Origin: Actinomycetes bacterium
GTDB taxonomy: Bacteria > Actinomycetota > Acidimicrobiia > Acidimicrobiales > Palsa-688
Assembly: GCA_021850325.1 (NCBI GenBank)
Contig: JAJZMF010000020.1
Span: 124,001-188,000, forward strand
Length of the DNA: 64,000 nucleotides
Direction: 5' to 3'
Positions within the stretch are counted from its first letter, which is position 1; each line of letters begins with the position of its first letter. Positions 1 through 7,844 of the stretch are shown here, one piece after another. The notes under the pieces are model-generated. The model saw only the letters and a program-made list of their open reading frames with translations. It did no database searches and had not been told where the DNA came from. Both the position numbers and the translations under genes were made by a program.

Positions 1-652
1 CTTCCCCGGGGCACGGGCCATCGGCACCGGCCTGCTCGCCTCTGCCGGGTTGGTCGGCCTGGTGGCGGGCATCGCGGCCCAGCCCCTCTTCTCCAACATG
101 GTCGCCGGCATCCAGATAGCGCTCACCCAGCCGGTCAGGACCGACGACGTGGTGGTGATAGCCGGCGAATGGGGCCGGATCGAGGAGATCCACCTGACCT
201 ACGCTGTGGTGAAGGTCTGGGACCTGCGCCGCCTGGTGGTGCCCATATCGTTCTTCACCACCCAGTCCTTCGAGAACTGGACCCGCTCCACAGCCAACAT
301 CCTGGGCACGGTGTACCTGGAGGTCGACTACTCGGCGCCCGTGGCGGAGCTGCGCCGGCGGCTGCAGGACGTGTGCCGTGCGTCCTCCAACTGGGACGGC
401 CAGGTGGCCAACCTCCAGGTCACCAACCTGGGGCTGACAATGCAGCTACGAGCCGTGGTCAGCTCGTCCAACAGCTCGCGTTCCTGGGACCTGCAGTGCG
501 AGGTGCGGGAACAGTTGATCGCCTTCCTACAGGCGCACCACCCGTACGCCCTGCCCCGGCTGCGCACCGAGCTCGCCCACGGCCGGGACGACCGCCCCGC
601 CCGGGAGGTAGGCGAGCCCGGTGCAACGGCCCCTGCCCGGCAGAAGCGCTAG
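1..652 (+). CDS. MscS-family mechanosensitive ion channel, 3' part
   Basis: The reading frame is already open at base 2, so the gene begins before the window; the TTG at 50 is only an internal codon. The visible 216 residues start in the pore-lining helix (Gly/Ala-rich, GLVAGIAAQPLFSNMVAGI). They continue into the beta domain typical of MscS proteins (DDVVVIAGEWGRIEEIHLTYAVVK, split here as DDVVVIAGEWGRIEEI then HLTYAVVK) and the alpha/beta cytosolic domain. The family forms membrane-tension-gated channels that release solutes on osmotic down-shock. The C-terminal tail of about 30 residues is polar, Pro/Arg-rich and probably disordered. The family call is firm; the specific subfamily cannot be judged without the N-terminus. 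Confidence 0.85.
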   Translation, partial: FPGARAIGTGLLASAGLVGLVAGIAAQPLFSNMVAGIQIALTQPVRTDDVVVIAGEWGRIEEIHLTYAVVKVWDLRRLVVPISFFTTQSFENWTRSTANILGTVYLEVDYSAPVAELRRRLQDVCRASSNWDGQVANLQVTNLGLTMQLRAVVSSSNSSRSWDLQCEVREQLIAFLQAHHPYALPRLRTELAHGRDDRPAREVGEPGATAPARQKR

Positions 653-707
653 AAGTAGAGGCACCGGGCCGACCGACGCCCGGCCCTGAGGAGAGGCGAG
701 ACCGCGC

Positions 708-1703
708 ATGCGCAAGCTGATCAACGAACCGAAGAGCTTCGTGGACGAGATGCTCGAGGGCGTACTGCTGGCCCACCCCGAGAGCCTGCGCTCGCCGGCC
801 AGGCGGGTCCTGGTGCGCGCCGACGCCCCGAGGCAGGGCAAGGTGGCCATCGTCACCGGTGGCGGTTCGGGCCACCTGCCCCTGTTCATGGGTTACGTAG
901 GCCAGGGGCTGGCTGACGCGGTGGCGGTGGGCGACGTGTTCGCCTCCCCCAGCGCCGAGCAGGTGCTCGAAGCGACCCGGGCCGTTGACGGGGGCGCCGG
1001 GGCGCTCTACCTGTACGGCAACTACTCGGGTGACACCATGAACTTCGACCTGGCGGCCGAGCTTGCCCAGCTCGAGGGCCTGGAGACGACCACCGTGCTC
1101 GGGGCCGACGACGTCGCCTCGGCACCCCCGGCCGAGGCGGCCAGGCGCCGGGGCGTCGCCGGGATCGCCATGCTGTACAAGGTGGCCGGGGCCAAGGCCG
1201 AGCTCGGCGCCACCCTGGGCCAGGTGGTCGAGGTGACCGAGCGGGCTGCGGCCGGCCTGCGCTCCATGGGGGTGGCCCTTTCGCCCTGCACCGTCCCGGC
1301 GGCCGGTAAGCCCACCTTCGACCTGCCCGAGGGCGAGATGGAGCTCGGCATGGGCATCCACGGCGAGCCGGGCGTCGCCCGGGGCCCCCTGCAGAGCGCC
1401 GCGGACGTGGGGGCGGACCTGGCCCGCCGGCTGGTGGCCGACCTGCCCTACGAGCGCGGCGACGAGGTGGCCGTGCTCGTCAACGGGCTGGGGGCCACCC
1501 CGGTGGAGGAGCTCTACGTGCTCTTCCGCACCGTGCACGCCGTGCTGGCCGAGCACGGCGTGCAGGTGCGCCGGGCGTGGGTGGGCGAGTACGCCACCTC
1601 CCTGGAGATGGCCGGGGCGTCGGTGTCCCTCATGCGCCTGGGCCCTGAGCTCCTCTCCCTCCTGGAGGCCCCGTCCCGCTCCCCTCTCCTGGCCCGGTGG
1701 TGA
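708..1703 (+). CDS. dhaK: Dihydroxyacetone kinase subunit DhaK
   Basis: 331 residues, the usual length of a stand-alone DhaK, which binds dihydroxyacetone for phosphorylation to DHAP. The nucleotide/substrate-fold motif GGGSGH is at residues 51-56. His218 in GIHGEPG sits exactly where the covalent hemiaminal-forming histidine is found in characterised DhaK. The ATG at 708 has GAGAGGCGAG upstream. Only 3 nt separate its stop from dhaL, so the two are co-translated. No DhaM phosphotransferase component is present here, so whether the phosphate donor is ATP or a PTS protein cannot be decided. A related ketose or erythrulose kinase role is possible. Confidence 0.88.
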   Translation: MRKLINEPKSFVDEMLEGVLLAHPESLRSPARRVLVRADAPRQGKVAIVTGGGSGHLPLFMGYVGQGLADAVAVGDVFASPSAEQVLEATRAVDGGAGALYLYGNYSGDTMNFDLAAELAQLEGLETTTVLGADDVASAPPAEAARRRGVAGIAMLYKVAGAKAELGATLGQVVEVTERAAAGLRSMGVALSPCTVPAAGKPTFDLPEGEMELGMGIHGEPGVARGPLQSAADVGADLARRLVADLPYERGDEVAVLVNGLGATPVEELYVLFRTVHAVLAEHGVQVRRAWVGEYATSLEMAGASVSLMRLGPELLSLLEAPSRSPLLARW

Positions 1704-1706
1704 GAG

Positions 1707-2336
1707 ATGCCGGCAACCGCCCTGCCCCACGCCCTCGGAGCTGCGGCACAGGCGCTGGCGGCGTCCGCCCCGGAGCTCAACCGCCTGGACGGCTTCGCCG
1801 GCGACGGAGATCTCGGTGTGACCATGACCGTGGTAGCCGAGGTGGCGCAGGAGGTCCTGGCCCGGGAGGAGGCCGACGGCACCCGCCTCTTGTCCTCCCT
1901 GGGGGCGGCCATCGCCCGGCGCGCCCCTTCGACCAGCGGGACCCTGCTCGCCACCGCCTGTCTGCGGGCCTCGCAGGCCTTGCGTGACGACCAGGGTGCT
2001 CCAGTGGAGGTCATGCTCCACTGCTTTTCGGCCGCCCTCGAGGGAGTGATGGCCCGGGGCAAGGCCGAGCCCGGCGACCGGACCCTCGTCGACGGCCTGA
2101 ACGCGATCTGTGGGAGCCTCGAGCGAAGCGTTGCCGACGGCACCTCCTGGCCACTGGCCCTCCTCGAGGCGGCGGGGGCCGCTCAGGCCATGGCGGAAGC
2201 CACGAGCAACATGGAGCCCAGGAAGGGCCGGGCCAGTTGGGTACCCCAGCGTGCCCTCGGGCACCCCGACGCCGGTTGCAGCATGCTGGCCATCGGCCTG
2301 CAGGCGGCTGCACAGGCCTGCCAGCCTCTGCCCTGA
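1707..2336 (+). CDS. dhaL: Dihydroxyacetone kinase subunit DhaL
   Basis: 209 residues, full length for the nucleotide-binding DhaL domain. The metal-chelating aspartates appear as LDGFAGDGDLGVTM (D28, D33, D35), matching the D-x4-D-x-D arrangement of the family. Later conserved helices include ARRAPSTSGTLLATA and GDRTLVDGL. It works with the preceding DhaK to phosphorylate dihydroxyacetone or a similar small ketose. It follows dhaK by 3 nt and is the last gene of the pair; a strong inverted repeat lies just beyond its stop. Confidence 0.87.
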   Translation: MPATALPHALGAAAQALAASAPELNRLDGFAGDGDLGVTMTVVAEVAQEVLAREEADGTRLLSSLGAAIARRAPSTSGTLLATACLRASQALRDDQGAPVEVMLHCFSAALEGVMARGKAEPGDRTLVDGLNAICGSLERSVADGTSWPLALLEAAGAAQAMAEATSNMEPRKGRASWVPQRALGHPDAGCSMLAIGLQAAAQACQPLP

Positions 2337-2352
2337 GCCGAGGGGCACAGGC

Positions 2353-2384
2353 ACCGGCCCGGGGCTTGCGGCTCCCGGGCCGGT
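2353..2384. terminator. Bidirectional hairpin between convergent genes
   Basis: ACCGGCCCGGG (2353-2363) and CCCGGGCCGGT (2374-2384) form a perfect 11-bp stem with a 10-nt loop in the 96-bp space between dhaL and the convergent aldolase gene. There is no clear U tract, so termination efficiency is uncertain. Confidence 0.5.
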
Positions 2385-2432
2385 CGCTCCGGGCGCGGCC
2401 GCCTCACAGCGCCCGGGGAGCGGAGCCGATGA

Positions 2433-3224
2433 CTACCCGTGCACGATCTCGTTCAGCTGGCTGAGCAGAGCCGTGGCCTCGTCGATCGGCCTCTGCCAGA
2501 CCCGGCGGCCGATCACGATGCCGTTGGCGCCCGCCTTCACGGCCTCGGCGACCATGGCAAGGAGCTCCTCTGTCGTCCCTCCCTGAGGCCCGCCGAGCAT
2601 GACAATGGGCACCCGGAGCTCAGCGCACCACTGCGACAGCGTGCCCGGGTCGCCCGGGTAGGCCACCTTCAGGATGTCCGCCCCGAGCTCCATGGCCACC
2701 CGACAGCCGTCGGCCTCGACGGCGACCGCCTCCGGGCCACGGGGCATCTCGAAAGCGATCGGCTCCACCATCACCGGCATCCCGAAGGGCTCGGCTGCCT
2801 CGATGACCGAGCTCACCATGCTGACCACAGGGGCGCGCTTGGGCATGGGCACGTTCCAGGGCATGAGGACCTTGACCGCGTCCACGCCCATGGTGACTGC
2901 CTGGTTGATGCTGCTGATCATGGCCGTGAACCCGTTCTCACCTGCGTTCCAGTAGGAGTCGATGGTGAGGAGGCGGGCCTGGGAGCCCCGTCGGGCGAAC
3001 GTGGGGACGCTGTGCTCGGCCACACCCGGCCCGATGAGGAAGCCGTCGCAACCCGTGGCGGCGAACTTCTCCAGTGCCGCCACCGGGTCCTCCAGCCCAT
3101 TGACCCGGCCCAACATGCTCCCATGGTCGATGGGCAGGACCACCGTCCTGCCGTCGTCCCCGAAGATACGGCCCATGCGGTACTCTTTGCCCGCCTGAGC
3201 CGGCGACACCGGCCTGTTGATCAT
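2433..3224 (-). CDS. Class I aldolase of the DeoC/FbaB-LsrF superfamily
   Basis: 263 residues with the TIM-barrel pattern of archaeal-type class I fructose-bisphosphate aldolase (FbaB) and LsrF. Seen: PIDHGS (31-36), the Asp/Lys strand GVDAVKVLM (113-121), and the Schiff-base lysine in ADILKVAYPG (K186), followed by the phosphate-binding segments MLGGPQGG and GANGIVIGRRVW. The family cleaves or forms C-C bonds on phosphorylated ketoses or 2-keto sugars. It faces dhaKL tail to tail, which fits a route making or using DHAP, but the substrate (fructose-1,6-bisphosphate, a sulfo-sugar or AI-2-like phosphate) cannot be read from sequence. Confidence 0.82.
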   Translation of the reverse strand: MINRPVSPAQAGKEYRMGRIFGDDGRTVVLPIDHGSMLGRVNGLEDPVAALEKFAATGCDGFLIGPGVAEHSVPTFARRGSQARLLTIDSYWNAGENGFTAMISSINQAVTMGVDAVKVLMPWNVPMPKRAPVVSMVSSVIEAAEPFGMPVMVEPIAFEMPRGPEAVAVEADGCRVAMELGADILKVAYPGDPGTLSQWCAELRVPIVMLGGPQGGTTEELLAMVAEAVKAGANGIVIGRRVWQRPIDEATALLSQLNEIVHG

Positions 3225-3617
3225 CTGAACGCCTTTCGTCTGCGAAGGTCCCGGGCCCTCTGTCCACGGCGAGCGGTCGCCCGGCCAGGCCCGGCTCCCC
3301 CTGACACCCGTGTCATGGTCCCGCCCACGTCACGCTACGGGTGGTGCCCCGGCGCAGTCAAGGTGGCCGGACCGGGGGGACAGCGGCGCCGTACCGGGCC
3401 CACCCGCCGGCTCCGGGACCGGGACGGCCTGCCCGGTGCACGGGACCGCCAAAACGTGAGGCTGGCCGAACAACAGCTGTTTATGGTCCCGACATATTCG
3501 ACTTTGCTGGGCAGACCGCACCGAACGCAGTAGTAGCGCCGTTCTCCATAGCGTAAATGTTCTGTTTTCAACGCCAGCAGCCCCCCTTTGCACGCCACCC
3601 GGTGTAGTTTCCAGAGC
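3225..3617. other. Divergent intergenic region, 393 bp
   Basis: Lies between the divergently transcribed aldolase and acetyltransferase genes, so both promoters should be here. The half nearer the acetyltransferase (about 3455-3570) is clearly less GC-rich than the surroundings. I could not assign -35/-10 pairs with confidence, and see no RNA gene or repeat. Confidence 0.4.
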
Positions 3618-4691
3618 ATGGACGTTTCCGTCGTGCTGCCGGGCCAATTGGGCCCTTCGGAGCTCGCGGCGTGGCGGCGTGCCCAAGCCTCTCACCCGGT
3701 CCTGGACAGCGCGTTCCTGTCCCCGGAGTTCGCCGTTGCCGTCAGCCGCTCCCGCCCGGGCGCCAGGGTCGCGGTTGTGAGGTCCGCCGGTCAACCCGTG
3801 GCCTTTTTGCCGTTCGAGCGCGGTCGTCTCGGCATCGGCCGGGCCATCGCTCTCGGGGTCTCGGACGTCCAGGCTGTCGTCTGCGAGCCGGGGATGGGCC
3901 TGGACCTCCCGGAGCTGGTCTCGGCCTGCGGGATGGGCGTGTGGGAGTTCGACCATGCCGCCTACGGCCTGGAAGCCCTGGCGCCCTGGACCTACGTCAC
4001 GGGAACCTCCCGGGTGATCGACGTCGCCGACGGCTACGACGCCTACCTGCGGGAGGGCAACCGGGGCTCCAGCCGGACGTACCGCTCGCTCATGCAGAAG
4101 AGCCGCAAGCTGGCGCGCGAGCACGGGGAGGTCGTGTTCGAGTTCTCGTCGTCGGACCTGTCGGCCCTCGCCACCCTGGTGCACTGGAAGTCCTCCCAGT
4201 ACGACAGGACCGGCCGTTTCGACCGCTTCGCCCGGCCCTGGGTGAAGGGGCTCGTGAGCGAGCTGGCAGGGTCGACCGCACCGGCGTGCCGCGGCACCTT
4301 GTCCACGTTGTCTGCGGGGGGCAGGCTCGTGGCGGTCCATTTTGGCATCGGGACGGGCACCAACCTCTCGCTGTGGTTCCCCGCCTACGATCCTGCGTTC
4401 GCCCAGTACTCCCCCGGCCTGCTGCTGTTCCTGAAGATGGCGGAGGCAGCAGCCTCCCTGGGCACCGTGTCCCTGGACCTGGGCAAGGGCACCGAGGGTT
4501 ACAAGCAGTGGTTGGCGTCCCGGGAGTACCCGGTGGCCTCCGGACGGGTCGAGGCCAGGTTCCTGCCCAGCCTGGTACGCCACATCGAGGTCGGCACCCA
4601 ACGGCGGGCGGACAGCTTCGTGCTGGGCCACCCGCAACTTCGGTCGCACCTGCCGGGCGTGCTCAACCACATCGACCGGATCCGGCGCTGA
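3618..4691 (+). CDS. CelD/BcsL-type GNAT acetyltransferase
   Basis: 357 residues from the ATG at 3618; an in-frame ATG at 3588 is possible but lies in AT-richer non-coding-like sequence. The pattern matches the CelD/BcsL (GNAT_6) family. An N-terminal half-domain includes PVAFLPFERG, and a central FemAB-like acetyltransferase fold contains RGSSRTYRSLMQKSRKL, AVHFGIGTGTNLSLWFPAYD and the C-terminal LDLGKGTEGYKQWLA. Family members are linked to exopolysaccharide or cellulose modification and to peptidoglycan-like aminoacyl transfer. No polysaccharide cluster is adjacent, so the acceptor is unknown. It has its own upstream region and is probably monocistronic. Confidence 0.8.
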   Translation: MDVSVVLPGQLGPSELAAWRRAQASHPVLDSAFLSPEFAVAVSRSRPGARVAVVRSAGQPVAFLPFERGRLGIGRAIALGVSDVQAVVCEPGMGLDLPELVSACGMGVWEFDHAAYGLEALAPWTYVTGTSRVIDVADGYDAYLREGNRGSSRTYRSLMQKSRKLAREHGEVVFEFSSSDLSALATLVHWKSSQYDRTGRFDRFARPWVKGLVSELAGSTAPACRGTLSTLSAGGRLVAVHFGIGTGTNLSLWFPAYDPAFAQYSPGLLLFLKMAEAAASLGTVSLDLGKGTEGYKQWLASREYPVASGRVEARFLPSLVRHIEVGTQRRADSFVLGHPQLRSHLPGVLNHIDRIRR

Positions 4692-4712
4692 GAGCGCCCG
4701 GTCACCGGCCTT

Positions 4713-6200
4713 TCACAGCAGCGAGGCCGCCAGGTCGGCGACCGCCGAGCGTTGACCGTTCTGGAGCACCAGGTGGCCGAAGAGGGGGTGCCCGGCGAAG
4801 CGCTCGCACAGATAGGCCAGCGCGTTGGAACGGGCACTGGCATAGGGGTTGTCGATCTGGCTGGTGTCCCCCACGAACACGACCTTGGTGCCCACGCCCA
4901 CCCGGGTGAGCACCGTCTTCAGGTCGTTGAGCTCGAAGTTCTGCGCCTCGTCCACGACCAGGAAGTGACGCTGCAGCGACCTGCCCCGCAGGAAGGTGAT
5001 GGCGTCCAGGCTGAGCTTCTGCGCCTGCTTCAGCCCTTCCAGCTGCTCCTTGGCCCAGTCGTAGCTGATCTGCAGGCCTGGTTCGCAACCGTCGGTGGAC
5101 AGAGCCACCATGGCGTCTGTCACCGCCTCCATCCAGGGCCCCAGCTTCTCCTCCACGTCACCGGGCAGGAACCCGATGTCCTGGTGGCCCACGCTGTACA
5201 GCGGGCGGTAGATCACCATGCGCTCGTAGGTGGCACCCGCCGGCTCCTGGTAGCCGCTCCTCTTCTGGTTGTTGAAGGTGTCCCTGCAACCCGGCACGAA
5301 GAAGAAGTTCTCCCCCACCGTCTGGGCAAGCCCGGTGGCGAGCGCGAGCAGCGTCTTGCCCGTGCCGGCGTGACCGGCGAGGGCCACTATGGGGATGGCC
5401 GGGTCCATGAGCAGGTCAATGGCCATGTGCTGCTCGGCGCTGCGGCCCTTCAGGCCGTAGGGGTGCGGGAAGCCTATGGCCCGCAGGCCGTCACCGGTGA
5501 CCCGGGCGATCACGGACTGGGAGCCTGCGGTGAGCTCGAAGTACTCGTTGAGCTTGGCGTCGGGCGAGCCGGGCACGGCCCCGTCCCGACGCCCGCCCAG
5601 TTCCGCCCAGCGCACACCGGTCCCCTGCTTCCTCGCCGCCCACAACAGGTCGACGACGCTGGGCGCCACCTCCACCCGGTAGTAGCCGGTGTCACCGGTC
5701 TGCACGTTGGCCGGGCCCGCTCGGAGCTCCTCGGCGGCGATGCCCACGACCGCAGCCTTCAGCCGGAACGAGACGTCGTTGGAAACCAGGGTCACAGGGC
5801 GCCCCTGCTGCCTGCGCAGGCTCAGGGCCGTGTTGAGGATCCGGTTGTCGGGGACGTCCAGGTCGAGGCGGTGCTCGGCCACCAGGTCCTCGTGGTGGCC
5901 GTTCACCTCCACCCGGAGCAACCCACCGTCGGGCAGCTTGACCGGCTCGCTCAGCCGGTCAGGCCCATGGCCGTCGATCAGCCCCCACAGCTTCCTGATC
6001 GCCTCGCGCGCCGACTTGCCGGTGTAGTCGGCCCGCTTCTTCAGCCCGTCGAGCTCCTCGATGACCGTGAGGGGCACCACCACCTCACTGTCGGGGTAAC
6101 GGTGGACAACCTCGGGGTCCGCCACGATCGCGCTCGTGTCCAGCACGACGATGCGCTGGTGCAGTTCGTCGTCAGCCCGCTTGCGGGCGGCTTTGGCCAT
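4713..6200 (-). CDS. PhoH family ATPase with N-terminal PIN domain (PhoH2 type)
   Basis: 495 residues from the ATG at 6200. The N-terminal PIN nuclease domain (about 15-155) keeps the acidic residues D21, E48/E49 and D118. The C-terminal PhoH ATPase has Walker A GHAGTGKT (276-283), Walker B-like VVDEAQN (415-421) and GDTSQID (445-451). PhoH2 proteins couple a PIN RNase to an ATP-dependent helicase-like motor and are thought to unwind and cut RNA. Between Walker A and the conserved YRPLYSVG strand there is an additional segment at residues 295-324 that family members I recall do not have. The open frame continues upstream to 7658, but that extension is antisense to other genes. Confidence 0.85.
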   Translation of the reverse strand: MAKAARKRADDELHQRIVVLDTSAIVADPEVVHRYPDSEVVVPLTVIEELDGLKKRADYTGKSAREAIRKLWGLIDGHGPDRLSEPVKLPDGGLLRVEVNGHHEDLVAEHRLDLDVPDNRILNTALSLRRQQGRPVTLVSNDVSFRLKAAVVGIAAEELRAGPANVQTGDTGYYRVEVAPSVVDLLWAARKQGTGVRWAELGGRRDGAVPGSPDAKLNEYFELTAGSQSVIARVTGDGLRAIGFPHPYGLKGRSAEQHMAIDLLMDPAIPIVALAGHAGTGKTLLALATGLAQTVGENFFFVPGCRDTFNNQKRSGYQEPAGATYERMVIYRPLYSVGHQDIGFLPGDVEEKLGPWMEAVTDAMVALSTDGCEPGLQISYDWAKEQLEGLKQAQKLSLDAITFLRGRSLQRHFLVVDEAQNFELNDLKTVLTRVGVGTKVVFVGDTSQIDNPYASARSNALAYLCERFAGHPLFGHLVLQNGQRSAVADLAASLL

Positions 6201-6504
6201 GGTCGTACCTCGTTCCGTGCCTCGGACAGGCCTCGTGTGGTGCCAACCGGGCCCCTGGCCGCACCCGGGCCGGCCCCGCAGGCCCCCGGGCGCCCCACGG
6301 GCGCACCAGGAGCGGGCACCTGCGCACAGGCGCTCGGGCGGACTCGGACGGGAGCTCTCGCTGGGGCCGACAGACATCCTGGATGCTAACCGCCCCCGGC
6401 TCTGGCGCCGGTGACCCCCGGGCCAGCTGGACGGGCCACGGCGCGCAGAACGGGAACGTACCCGACCCGGGAATACTGTATCGCTCGCTACAGTTGACAG
6501 TGAC
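6201..6504. other. Divergent intergenic region, 304 bp
   Basis: Separates the PIN-PhoH gene from the divergent MarR gene. The half next to marR contains an inverted repeat (given separately) and a TTGACA hexamer at 6494-6499 too close to the start codon to be its -35. Nothing else recognisable is seen. Confidence 0.4.
6475..6494. promoter_or_regulatory. Inverted repeat upstream of marR, candidate operator
   Basis: ACTGTA (6475-6480) and TACAGT (6489-6494) form a dyad with an 8-nt spacer ending 10 nt before the GTG start of the MarR-type regulator. MarR proteins bind dyads of about 16-20 bp in their own promoters, so autoregulation of the marR-methyltransferase-MFS operon is the natural reading. 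Binding is inferred only. Confidence 0.45.
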
Positions 6505-7149
6505 GTGAGCCCCCGACCAGGCACAGACCGAACGCCCTCCTCACCGCCAGCCCGGCGCAGCAGCTCCGGGACGGGCCTGGAGGCGGGCCTGGGCTTCCGC
6601 CTGAGCCGGGCGACCCGTGCCCTGCGCGCCCACTGGGAACGGCAGTTGGCCGAACTGCGCCTGTCCCCCCCACAGGCCGCAGTGCTGAGGGCGGTGGCAG
6701 GCCGCGACGGCCTCTCCCTGAGGGCGCTGGCCAGGACGCTCGGCTCGGAACCCATGAAGGTCAAACGGTGCGTGGACGAGCTCGAGGAACGCGGCCTCAT
6801 CGGCAGCGCGCACAGGGGCGCAGACAGGCGCCCCCGTGCCCTGGCCCTAACCGAGAACGGGCGCCAGACGGCCGAGAGGGTCGACGCACTGGTCCACCTA
6901 CAGGAGCAGGACCTGGACCGGGCGCTGGGGCACGAAGGCCGTGCCCAGCTCGAGCACGCCCTCGACCTCCTGGAGCTGCGTTTCGACCTCTCCCCGGCCG
7001 CCGGAGCGGCCCGCCGCCAGGAGGCGCCCGCCGCCTTGGCGCCGGGCCGGCCGGGCGCAGCGGACAGCAAACCCACCCAGCCAGGCCGGCGAGGCGCTCT
7101 CGCCCCCCCGCCCGTCGAGCCGGTCACGAAGACCGGCACCAAGGAGTGA
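6505..7149 (+). CDS. MarR family transcriptional regulator
   Basis: 214 residues. The winged helix-turn-helix spans roughly residues 30-120, with the pattern LSPPQAAVLRAVAGRDGLSLRALARTLG, recognition helix SEPMKVKRCVDELEERGLI and wing RGADRRPRALALTENG (each shown in part). The C-terminal 60 residues after the dimerisation helix are Ala/Pro-rich and likely disordered. It is the first gene of a three-gene operon with a methyltransferase and an EmrB-type exporter, a common arrangement in which the regulator senses the exported compound. A dyad lies directly upstream of the GTG start. Confidence 0.85.
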   Translation: MSPRPGTDRTPSSPPARRSSSGTGLEAGLGFRLSRATRALRAHWERQLAELRLSPPQAAVLRAVAGRDGLSLRALARTLGSEPMKVKRCVDELEERGLIGSAHRGADRRPRALALTENGRQTAERVDALVHLQEQDLDRALGHEGRAQLEHALDLLELRFDLSPAAGAARRQEAPAALAPGRPGAADSKPTQPGRRGALAPPPVEPVTKTGTKE

Positions 7150-7151
7150 AC

Positions 7152-7844
7152 GTGCCACCTACCCAGCACCAGGACAGCCCGCGGAGCGCCCGGCCCGGGG
7201 GCAGCCCCGACGGCCCCGGCCACCAGGGGCACCACCGCGGCCAGCCCGTCCCGGCCGAAGCATCGCACTGGGACCGCCGCTATGCACAGTCCCCGTGGTC
7301 GACCGAGCCGGACTCCCACCTCGTTGGGCGGGTGGCCGGCCTGGCCCCTGGCCGGGCCCTTGACCTCGGCTGCGGCCCGGGGCGCAACGCGGTGTGGCTC
7401 GCGGCGCAGGGTTGGGAGGTGACCGGGGTCGACGGCTCTGCGGTCGGCTTGGACCAGGCAGCGCAAAGGGCAGCCGAGGCGGGGACGACGCTCCGGCTGG
7501 TCCAGGCGGACCTCTTGGCGTACCGGCCCGAGCCGGCGGCCTACGACCTGGTCGTGCTTGCGAACCTGCACTTCCCGCCCGGGCAGCGCGAAGCGCTCTT
7601 CGAGCACGCCCGGGCGGCCCTGGCACCAGGCGGCCACGTGTTCGTCACCGGTCACCACCTGGCCTCGCTGGGCCGCGAGGGCCCGCCCTTCCCCGAGCGG
7701 CTGTACACCGAGGCCCTGATGGCCGCGCTGCTGGAGCCCCTCGGTGCCGAGGTCGTGCGGGTCGACAAGCCCGGCGACGACGGCCCTTTGGTGGACGTGG
7801 TGGCCTGGGCCGGGGCCCCTGGGACCGGGGAGGTGCCGGCGTGA
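7152..7844 (+). CDS. Class I SAM-dependent methyltransferase
   Basis: 230 residues from GTG 7152, chosen because AAGGAG lies just upstream and the gene then begins 2 nt after marR. SAM-binding motif I DLGCGPGRN is at 71-79, the acidic residue ending strand 2 in VTGVDGS, and motif II-like QADLL and YDLVVLANLHFP follow. The first 37 residues are low-complexity. Tellurite- and thiopurine-type methyltransferases share this compact fold. The substrate is unknown; its place between a MarR regulator and a drug exporter suggests detoxification of a small molecule. Its stop overlaps the next start (GTGA, 7841-7844). Confidence 0.82.
   Translation: MPPTQHQDSPRSARPGGSPDGPGHQGHHRGQPVPAEASHWDRRYAQSPWSTEPDSHLVGRVAGLAPGRALDLGCGPGRNAVWLAAQGWEVTGVDGSAVGLDQAAQRAAEAGTTLRLVQADLLAYRPEPAAYDLVVLANLHFPPGQREALFEHARAALAPGGHVFVTGHHLASLGREGPPFPERLYTEALMAALLEPLGAEVVRVDKPGDDGPLVDVVAWAGAPGTGEVPA

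Noticed and set aside
459-2354. 631-codon open frame antisense to dhaK and dhaL
   Set aside because: Shadow of the dhaKL codon pattern; low-complexity translation without motifs.
3335-3619. 94-codon minus-strand ORF with a CVRCG and a CC motif upstream of the acetyltransferase gene
   Set aside because: Composition shifts to Arg/Pro-rich in the second half, it has no ribosome-binding site and fills a divergent promoter region; the Cys motifs look accidental.
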